From an uncultured Erysipelotrichaceae bacterium (GTDB lineage Bacteria > Bacillota_I > Bacilli_A > RF39 > UBA660), in the NCBI GenBank assembly GCA_902767005.1, contig CACXFY010000055.1, positions 1-5,076 on the forward strand: a stretch of 5,076 nt of DNA, read 5' to 3'. Under the pieces are notes generated by a model. That model saw only the letters and a list, made by a program, of their open reading frames with translations, was not told the DNA's origin and did no database searches. This document shows, in pieces, positions 1 through 4,312 of the stretch. Numbering within the stretch: the stretch's first letter is position 1; the number at the start of each line of letters is the position of its first letter. Position numbers and translations under genes: made by a program.

Positions 1-51
1 CATTTAATAGGCGCTATATGTGGCTGTATATTTGGTTATTTCGTATTTTAA
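1..51 (+). CDS. C-terminal end of a probable membrane protein (partial, runs off left edge)
   Basis: Frame 1 is open from the window edge to a TAA at 49-51 and encodes the 16 residues HLIGAICGCIFGYFVF. These are almost wholly hydrophobic with small residues (Gly, Ala, Cys), as in the last transmembrane helix of an integral membrane protein. The stop is followed at once by a hairpin with a T-run, as expected at a gene end, and the gene converges on the M23 peptidase gene. A second plus frame (frame 3, ending at the TAG at 63-65) is also open over this short stretch, but its stop lies inside the terminator loop and its residues look less natural. The family cannot be named from 16 residues. Confidence 0.45.
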   Translation, partial: HLIGAICGCIFGYFVF

Positions 52-80
52 AAGAGTACAATTAGTACTCTTTTTTATTT
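50..80. terminator. Bidirectional intrinsic terminator between converging genes
   Basis: A perfect 10-bp inverted repeat, AAAAGAGTAC (50-59) and GTACTCTTTT (65-74), flanks a 5-nt loop (60-64). On the plus strand it runs into TTTTTTATTT (71-80), a good U-tract for the gene ending at 51. On the minus strand the outer TTTT (53-50) serves as a shorter U-tract for the M23 gene. The M23 stop codon (62-64) lies in the loop, and its last codons (Lys-Glu-Tyr) form the 5' arm. The terminator is therefore embedded in the coding end. Confidence 0.8.
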
Positions 81-667
81 CTTACAAAGTCTTTTGCTTT
101 TATAAAATGTTTATTCTTATTGTTTACTAGGATATTATTAAATCTTATTATTAATGGATCAGAGTTAAAAAAGTCATCTCCTTTATTTACTTGCATGTGA
201 ATGTGGGCTCCTTTAGTTCTTCCTGAATTCCCAACTTTGGCAATCTCTTGGCCTTGCTTTACAATATCTCCTTCTTTTACTTTAAATGATCCTTTTTTGA
301 TATGACATAGTGTTACATACTCTGAATGCTCGGCTTTGATTACTATATAGTTACCACGTACATCTTTAGAGTCTTGTGATACTCTTAAATCACTATAAGC
401 ACGACTATCTTTTTCACCATCTTGGATTGTTAGAACAAAGCCATCTATTGGCGCTAATAAAGGTTCATTGTAACCATAATAGTTTTCATTAATATTTCCA
501 TCATCATGAAAATACTTACCATCGATATTTTTATCAAAATCATAAGCCCATCTTTGTCCATATACATCATATGAGTGTGAATCTTTTTTTGTATATCCTC
601 CATAAGTTATATACCAAGTGTTAGTTGATGGAATAATATACTTATTTTTAGTTTTATTATTAATCAT
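62..667 (-). CDS. M23-family (LytM/lysostaphin-type) metallopeptidase without signal peptide
   Basis: This is a 201-aa zinc endopeptidase of the M23 fold, whose members usually cut peptide cross-links of peptidoglycan. The N-terminal part has the W-x-x-x-x-G-G ... H ... Q-R-W-A-Y-D-F pattern (W18, GG23-24, H31, QRWAYDF 38-44), with H31 and D43 the likely first metal ligands. Then come APIDGFV (72-78), GNYIVIKAEH (105-114), H122 of the CHIKKGS strand, VKQGQEIAKVGNSG (136-149) and the hallmark H-x-H (H155, H157). Active-site roles are assigned by family analogy. No hydrophobic leader is present, and an in-frame TAA (668-670) directly before the ATG rules out a longer start. A GGGAAG site (675-680) lies 7 nt upstream. 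The start overlaps the end of the preceding membrane-protein gene by 8 nt, suggesting translational coupling. It is the last gene of the tag unit. The family call is firm; substrate and location are uncertain. Confidence 0.88.
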   Translation of the reverse strand: MINNKTKNKYIIPSTNTWYITYGGYTKKDSHSYDVYGQRWAYDFDKNIDGKYFHDDGNINENYYGYNEPLLAPIDGFVLTIQDGEKDSRAYSDLRVSQDSKDVRGNYIVIKAEHSEYVTLCHIKKGSFKVKEGDIVKQGQEIAKVGNSGRTKGAHIHMQVNKGDDFFNSDPLIIRFNNILVNNKNKHFIKAKDFVRNKKEY

Positions 668-1028
668 TTAATATCTTCCCATCTATTTCATATCCATCTA
701 TTATATACATGTTTAAACTTTCTTCATATTTTACTATTGTACATATATTCTTGTTACTATTAGAAGTCTTTATAGTCATTTCAAGACATTCATAGTTTTC
801 TTTTTTAGTTAACCACTTCATAAAATTATTATATTTTACTTCTTTTATAGATCCATATTTTTCATTTAATACTTTAGAAGTTTTTACAGTATCTTTTATA
901 TTTGAAAATGTAATATCTACTTTATTCATATATGAGTTATAGAATAAAAAACTACATAGTCCTATTACTATTATTATGATTATTAATACTATTAAGATAT
1001 TATTATGTTTCTTTTTACTCTTTTTCAT
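660..1028 (-). CDS. Small membrane-anchored protein with an extracytoplasmic domain, function unknown
   Basis: The 122-aa product has a basic start (MKKSKKKHNN), one strongly hydrophobic helix at about residues 11-30 (rich in Ile, Leu and Val), and a soluble C-terminal domain of about 90 residues predicted outside the membrane. That domain contains a VLNEKYGSIKEVKY stretch (53-66) and then three probable beta strands around 81-117. Cys81 and Cys96 are the only cysteines outside the helix and could pair. The order of one helix then strands resembles small Coa1-like or DUF-type anchored domains, but this is only an impression, and I do not recognise the family. The start is supported by an exceptionally good ribosome binding site (1031-1038). 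The gene sits 17 bp after tag and overlaps the M23 peptidase gene by 8 nt, so it may present or assist that leaderless enzyme (inference). Confidence 0.75.
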   Translation of the reverse strand: MKKSKKKHNNILIVLIIIIIVIGLCSFLFYNSYMNKVDITFSNIKDTVKTSKVLNEKYGSIKEVKYNNFMKWLTKKENYECLEMTIKTSNSNKNICTIVKYEESLNMYIIDGYEIDGKILND

Positions 1029-1030
1029 AT

Positions 1031-1038
1031 GATCACCT
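1031..1038 (-). promoter_or_regulatory. Shine-Dalgarno site with 8-nt anti-SD match
   Basis: On the minus strand AGGTGATC stands 2 nt before the ATG at 1028. It is the exact complement of GATCACCT in the conserved 3' tail of bacterial 16S rRNA. The pairing register extends unusually far towards the start codon, so the short apparent spacing is still normal when measured from the rRNA. It fixes the start of the 122-aa membrane protein gene. Confidence 0.8.
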
Positions 1039-1045
1039 ATTCTTA

Positions 1046-1591
1046 TTATATATTTTCTTTATAAAGATAACAATCCTTTTCATGATGATTTAAGATTCCT
1101 ATTGCCTCTAAATAGGAATAAATAATAGTACTTCCAACAAACTTCATACCTCTTTTAGTCATATCTTTTGATATTATATCTGATAGTTTTGAAGTTGTAT
1201 GAAATCTTTTATATCTAATAGTTTTATTATTAGTAAAAGACCAAATATAATTATTAAAACTTGTATATTCACTAATTATTTCTTTTATAATTTTACAATT
1301 AGTAATAGTTGCTTTTATTTTAAGTTTATTTCTAATTATATCTTTATTATTTAATAAACTATTAATCTTATTATCATCATACTTTACTATCTTATCTATA
1401 TCAAAGTTATCAAAGGCTTTTCTAAAAGCTTCTCTTTTATTTAGAATGCATTCCCAAGATAATCCAGCTTGAAATGATTCTAGAATTAATAATTCGATTA
1501 GATCATGATCATTATGTAATGCTCTTCCCCATTCATTATCATGATAGTCTATATATAATTTATTATTTAAGTTAACCCAATGACAACGCAT
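1046..1591 (-). CDS. tag: DNA-3-methyladenine glycosylase I
   Basis: This base-excision-repair enzyme removes 3-methyladenine from alkylated DNA in the cytoplasm. From the ATG at 1591 the protein has 181 aa, close to E. coli Tag (187 aa), and aligns along its whole length: MRCHWVN (E. coli MERCGWV), YIDYHDNEWG, LESFQAGLSW, RNKLKIKA, RGMKFVGSTI and a final NHHEKDC. The structural zinc ligands are kept: Cys3, His17, His170 and Cys174 in this numbering. The base-recognition Glu38 (in LESF) and the pocket Tyr16 and Trp46 are also present. A TTG at 1603 would add four residues, but it lies at or before the predicted transcription start and within or beside the Shine-Dalgarno region, and the family begins Met-x-Cys. 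The ATG is therefore preferred. It is the first gene of a three-gene unit with its own extended -10 promoter. Confidence 0.96.
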   Translation of the reverse strand: MRCHWVNLNNKLYIDYHDNEWGRALHNDHDLIELLILESFQAGLSWECILNKREAFRKAFDNFDIDKIVKYDDNKINSLLNNKDIIRNKLKIKATITNCKIIKEIISEYTSFNNYIWSFTNNKTIRYKRFHTTSKLSDIISKDMTKRGMKFVGSTIIYSYLEAIGILNHHEKDCYLYKENI

Positions 1592-1596
1592 ATTAT

Positions 1597-1601
1597 TCAC
1601 C
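1597..1601 (-). promoter_or_regulatory. Ribosome binding site that selects the ATG start of tag
   Basis: GGTGA on the minus strand, 5 nt before the ATG at 1591, matches the GGTGA part of the anti-Shine-Dalgarno complement. Its first G is the last base of the alternative TTG start (1603-1601), so that TTG cannot use this site. This supports the 181-aa form of Tag. Confidence 0.65.
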
Positions 1602-1607
1602 AACTAA

Positions 1608-1616
1608 ATTATAACA
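1608..1616 (-). promoter_or_regulatory. Extended -10 promoter of the tag unit
   Basis: The minus strand reads TGTTATAAT: a perfect TATAAT hexamer (1613-1608) with the TGn extension of sigma-A-type promoters. No good -35 hexamer lies at 16-18 bp; the 17-bp position reads GAGAAA, inside the upstream terminator. This is typical for extended -10 promoters. The transcript should start near 1601, so the leader is only about 10 nt and begins at the Shine-Dalgarno sequence. Confidence 0.65.
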
Positions 1617-1620
1617 TAAG

Positions 1621-1641
1621 AAAAAGTAGATTTCTCTACTT
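1621..1641 (-). terminator. Intrinsic terminator of the patatin unit, fused to the stop codon
   Basis: On the minus strand a perfect 7-bp stem, AAGTAGA (1641-1635) with TCTACTT (1630-1624), encloses a GAAA tetraloop of the GNRA type. A five-T run (1625-1621) follows and partly overlaps the stem. The 5' arm includes the last two bases of the TAA stop (1642-1640) of the preceding gene. The tag promoter begins 5 bp downstream. Confidence 0.8.
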
Positions 1642-2386
1642 ATATTTCTTTATTAACAATAGCATTATACTTATCTAATAATTGCTGTTCCTTAAACATT
1701 ACTTGATTATTAGTTAAATTCCATTTGTCTTTATTTTGACTTAATAAATTTAAAGCTTCTTCTGATATATTTAGTATCTTAATACTTTTATCTATTAACT
1801 TATTTAATTCTTTAATATCATTTTCTGGTAAACCATTAGAACCGATTGCTAGGGTCTTATACATTTCTTTATATTTTAGAGGTACATCTTCTTTCTCAAT
1901 ATACTCCATAATATTTTCTTCTTTTAATAGCTTGTTTAAAGCGTCTTTATTATTATTTATAGCTAATCTTGTCTTCATGATATAGGCTTTACTTTCAATA
2001 AAGTCTTTGCCATCTTTTTTGATATTATCTGCTGCTACTAATCCTGTTAATCTCTCATCAGATAATAAGTTAATTGTCTTATCTATTTCAGTATATAAAT
2101 CAATTGTATAACTTTCTAGAGCTTTTTCTACTAATTGTCTTTTACCTGTTGTAATTGTTGGCTTCATTTCATTAGTGATTTTCTCTAAATAAACTTTATT
2201 ATTAGAATAACCAATAGTAGAAATTTTATTTACTTGATTATTTAATAAAGTCATTTCTTTTTTATCTTTAATATTATTAGTAATTAATACTATTACAGCA
2301 GTAGCAACACATGCCATTACACAGACAACAGCTACTATTATTGTTACTATTATCCATACCTTATTATTCTTTTTATTCTCTTCCAT
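1640..2386 (-). CDS. Membrane-anchored alpha-helical protein, function unknown
   Basis: The 248-aa product has a polar lysine-rich N-terminus (MEENKKNNK), a single hydrophobic segment at about residues 11-36, and a long hydrophilic domain that looks almost entirely helical and is predicted to be extracytoplasmic. Cys22 and Cys26 lie in the hydrophobic segment. VMAC (23-26) is a weak lipobox, but hydrophobicity continues for ten residues after it, so a transmembrane anchor is more likely than a lipoprotein. Notable stretches are TIDLYTEIDKTINLLSDERL (94-113) and KDGKDFIESKAYI (124-136). No catalytic motif is seen and I do not recognise a named family. The ATG at 2386 has AGGAG (2397-2393) 6 nt upstream. 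The gene begins 19 bp after the patatin gene with no terminator between, so the two are co-transcribed. It may be a partner or envelope sensor, but that is speculation. Confidence 0.72.
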   Translation of the reverse strand: MEENKKNNKVWIIVTIIVAVVCVMACVATAVIVLITNNIKDKKEMTLLNNQVNKISTIGYSNNKVYLEKITNEMKPTITTGKRQLVEKALESYTIDLYTEIDKTINLLSDERLTGLVAADNIKKDGKDFIESKAYIMKTRLAINNNKDALNKLLKEENIMEYIEKEDVPLKYKEMYKTLAIGSNGLPENDIKELNKLIDKSIKILNISEEALNLLSQNKDKWNLTNNQVMFKEQQLLDKYNAIVNKEI

Positions 2387-2405
2387 ATTAATCTCCTCTA
2401 GATTA

Positions 2406-3263
2406 TTATAATACTTTCTTTTTCTTTTTTAAATATTTAAATAATTCATCTCTTCTAATTATATAATCTCTTCTACCTAAATCATATTGTTCTTGAATTA
2501 TTTTTGGATTTTTTTCTATTCTTTTTATAGGTACAACTCTAGATGGTCTTACTACAAATATTCTACCTAAATTCTCTAAGGCAATTATTTCTTCTTTTTG
2601 AGCATTATATTTATAATTTCTATTTTGTAATGTATCTAAGAAATTAGGATATTTACGATATAGTCTATTAAGTGTATTTATCTTTTTATATTTCTTACGA
2701 TACTCTAGTGGTCTTGTTTCTACTACTATTATTTTATCATAACCTAATTCAATAGCTTTTCTTACTGGAATTGAATCAGCTATTCCTCCATCTAAATAGT
2801 TATTACTTTTAATTTTTACTATTTTAGATACACCTGGCATAGAAGAACCAGCTCTTAAATATTCAATATCTTTTTTACAATCTTTTATTTCAATATACTC
2901 AGCTTTTCCAGTATCAACATTTGTTACTGTACAATAAAACTTAATTTTTGATTTATTATAAGTTTTATAATCAAATTTATCTAGTTGTTCTGGAATTTCA
3001 TAATATGCAAAGTCTTTTGATACAATGTTTCCTTCTTTTAGGAATGGATAAATACCCATGTATCTTTTATCTTTACAATATTTTTTATTATAACGAATGG
3101 CTCTACCTGGTTGATTGGATAGATAGTTTACTCCTACTAAACTACCCATTGATACACCAATAATGGCATCTATTTTAATATTATCTTTTATTAGTTCATC
3201 TAGTACTCCAGCTGTATAAATACCCCTTAATGCTCCTCCTTCTAGGACTAAACATGTCTTCAT
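2406..3263 (-). CDS. Patatin-like phospholipase, YjjU/RssA type
   Basis: This 285-aa serine lipid acyl hydrolase of the patatin family is predicted to be cytoplasmic or membrane-peripheral, since no signal peptide is seen. The Ser-Asp dyad and oxyanion loop are intact: the glycine-rich loop EGGALRG (8-14), the nucleophile elbow GVSMG with Ser38, and the aspartate of the DGG motif at Asp158. The sequence LVLEGGALRGIYTAGVLDEL, followed by NQPGRAIRYNKKYCKDKRYMG (50-70, quoted in two overlapping pieces: NQPGRAIRYNKKY and KYCKDKRYMG), is characteristic of the bacterial YjjU-like subgroup. The C-terminus (about 260-285) is very basic, ending in a KKKKK run, which could favour contact with acidic lipid. 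The ATG at 3263 has GGTGG (3272-3268) 4 nt upstream and an extended -10 promoter. It is first in a two-gene unit with the anchored helical protein. The true substrate (phospholipid, lysolipid or other ester) cannot be read from the sequence. Confidence 0.93.
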   Translation of the reverse strand: MKTCLVLEGGALRGIYTAGVLDELIKDNIKIDAIIGVSMGSLVGVNYLSNQPGRAIRYNKKYCKDKRYMGIYPFLKEGNIVSKDFAYYEIPEQLDKFDYKTYNKSKIKFYCTVTNVDTGKAEYIEIKDCKKDIEYLRAGSSMPGVSKIVKIKSNNYLDGGIADSIPVRKAIELGYDKIIVVETRPLEYRKKYKKINTLNRLYRKYPNFLDTLQNRNYKYNAQKEEIIALENLGRIFVVRPSRVVPIKRIEKNPKIIQEQYDLGRRDYIIRRDELFKYLKKKKKVL

Positions 3264-3279
3264 ACTACCACCTTTTTTT

Positions 3280-3288
3280 ATTATAACA
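3280..3288 (-). promoter_or_regulatory. Extended -10 promoter of the patatin unit
   Basis: The minus strand reads TGTTATAAT, identical to the element before tag, with a perfect TATAAT at 3285-3280 and the ATG again exactly 16 nt further on. The -35 position (17-bp spacer) reads TAGTAA and lies in the hairpin and loop of the upstream terminator, so recognition must rest on the extended -10. The predicted transcript start near 3273 falls directly before the GGTGG ribosome binding site. Confidence 0.65.
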
Positions 3289-3316
3289 AAAAGAAGAATA
3301 TTTTACTACTCTTCTT
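3288..3316 (-). terminator. Intrinsic terminator of the six-cysteine protein gene, overlapping its stop codon
   Basis: On the minus strand AAGAAGAGTA (3316-3307) pairs with TATTCTTCTT (3300-3291) as a 10-bp stem with one G-U pair and a 6-nt loop (3306-3301). A TTTTT tract (3292-3288) follows. The last Lys/Glu codons and the first two bases of the TAG stop (3308-3306) form the 5' arm. The tract's last T is also the first base of the downstream TGTTATAAT promoter element. Confidence 0.78.
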
Positions 3317-4229
3317 TAGGTATTTCTTTTTTTACAGTATTAAACTTTAATCCTTTATTTTTTAAATCAGTTATAGTAACTTGATTAGTTTTTAAGGCAT
3401 CTTTGATACTTAATTCTTTATTATAATTGATTAATTTAATATTATTAGATTTATTACATTCAAAAGTATAGGTATTTTCTTCATCTTCATAAAATACTTC
3501 AACTGGTAGTGGATCCTTACCTTCTTCTACTTGGCAGACATCTGGTTCATTATTATCTTCTATTTTAAAAGTAAATGAGAAGTCATCATCTTTTAATGTA
3601 CAGAAATCTAATTGTTTATCTGTTTTTATATCAGTAAAATAAAGACTCTTCTTATCATTTGAATTATTACATTTATATAGTCTAAAACCATCTTTTGAGT
3701 ATTCTTTTTCATTATCTATATATATTTCTGTTGTCTTATCATTATCCATTCCATAGAATGGTAATACTTCTGTTAAATCATTACTTTTAAAGAAATCTTT
3801 ATAAGATAGATCTTTATTATCAATATTAAACTTTATATCATCTAAACAGTATGTATATACTTTTATTTCTTCAGTTGCATATACTAATTTAGATGTTGTA
3901 CATTCGTCATCTGATTTATAAGATACTTTTAAATTCTTCTTTTCTTCTACTTGTCTTGCTTTTAGACTTAGTTCAAATATTAGTACTTTGAATGTTATAT
4001 TTTTAGATTCTTTCATTGTTTCTGTTTCAGAAACACTTATTTTTCTTTCTACTATGTAGAAAAAGCCACGATATTTTTGTATTTTTTTGTTTTTATCAAA
4101 TGTTTTTATAGCAAATAATGGTTCTTCATTACTTAATACACGATTATAATCTATAAAACAAGTTAATATACCTAGAAATACTATTAATATAAGAAGTTTA
4201 CCAATTAATCCTATTCTTCTTTTCTTCAT
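3306..4229 (-). CDS. Exported, N-terminally anchored protein with three cysteine pairs, function unknown
   Basis: The 307-aa product has a basic start (MKKRRIG), a hydrophobic helix at about residues 8-26, and a charged, strand-rich extracytoplasmic part. Directly after the helix comes DYNRVLSNEEPLFAIK (27-42) and YRGFFYIVE (53-61), a lead-in I associate with uncharacterised Bacillota membrane proteins. Six cysteines follow outside the membrane, spaced as pairs: 110/128, 187/210 and 232/258. The second Cys of each pair follows an aromatic-rich strand (VYTYC, QLDFC, YTFEC). Two stretches resemble each other, KVYTYC...NKDLSYKDFFKSNDLT (123-153) and NTYTFEC...NKELSIKDALKTNQVT (252-285), which suggests internal repeats. 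No catalytic motif is seen. The ATG has AAAGAGG (4243-4237) 7 nt upstream. It is a single-gene unit between two terminators. A structural, adhesive or sensing surface role is possible but unproven. Confidence 0.75.
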   Translation of the reverse strand: MKKRRIGLIGKLLILIVFLGILTCFIDYNRVLSNEEPLFAIKTFDKNKKIQKYRGFFYIVERKISVSETETMKESKNITFKVLIFELSLKARQVEEKKNLKVSYKSDDECTTSKLVYATEEIKVYTYCLDDIKFNIDNKDLSYKDFFKSNDLTEVLPFYGMDNDKTTEIYIDNEKEYSKDGFRLYKCNNSNDKKSLYFTDIKTDKQLDFCTLKDDDFSFTFKIEDNNEPDVCQVEEGKDPLPVEVFYEDEENTYTFECNKSNNIKLINYNKELSIKDALKTNQVTITDLKNKGLKFNTVKKEIPKEE

Positions 4230-4259
4230 AGCCCAACCTCTTTCTTATTATCTATTAAG

Positions 4260-4288
4260 ATTATACTATTAATATTTCTTTTTAGCAA
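4260..4288 (-). promoter_or_regulatory. Sigma-A-type promoter of the six-cysteine protein gene
   Basis: The minus strand has TTGCTA at 4288-4283 (four of six bases match TTGACA), a spacer of exactly 17 bp, and a perfect TATAAT at 4265-4260. The predicted start is near 4253, giving a leader of about 24 nt with AAAGAGG before the ATG at 4229. Unlike the two other promoters in the window, it lacks the TG extension but has a recognisable -35. It begins 2 bp after the U-tract of the preceding terminator. Confidence 0.7.
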
Positions 4289-4290
4289 TT

Positions 4291-4312
4291 AAAAAGAAGA
4301 GATTACTCTTCT
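4291..4312 (-). terminator. Intrinsic terminator of the acyl ligase gene, fused to its stop codon
   Basis: On the minus strand AGAAGAG (4312-4306) pairs with CTCTTCT (4301-4295) around a TAAT loop (4305-4302), followed by a run of T to 4291 (five T, the first also in the stem). The first two stem bases are the AG of the TAG stop (4313-4311). Confidence 0.78.

Noticed and set aside
3..65. Alternative plus-strand frame ending at the TAG at 63-65
   Set aside because: Its stop lies within the terminator loop and it would translate through the hairpin arm. Frame 1, ending at 51 just before the hairpin, fits better, although both are short.
655..670. Programmed frameshift joining the small membrane protein to the M23 peptidase
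   Set aside because: The frames differ by +1 and the overlap has no clear slippery run or stimulatory hairpin. The peptidase has its own ATG with GGGAAG 7 nt upstream. Ordinary coupled translation explains it.
1046..1591. Possible Mycoplasma genetic code (TGA as Trp)
   Set aside because: All four conserved tryptophans of Tag are TGG and no in-frame TGA is needed in any gene. Species that reassigned TGA usually use it for most tryptophans.
1650..2386. The 248-aa protein as a lipoprotein with lipobox VMAC (23-26)
   Set aside because: Methionine at -2 and valine at -3 are poor, and the hydrophobic stretch continues for ten residues past the cysteine, which fits a transmembrane helix better.
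2948..3163. A 71-codon open frame on the plus strand
   Set aside because: It lies wholly antisense to the well-supported patatin gene, has no ribosome site or motif, and its Tyr/Leu-rich composition is what the complement of AT-rich coding sequence gives.
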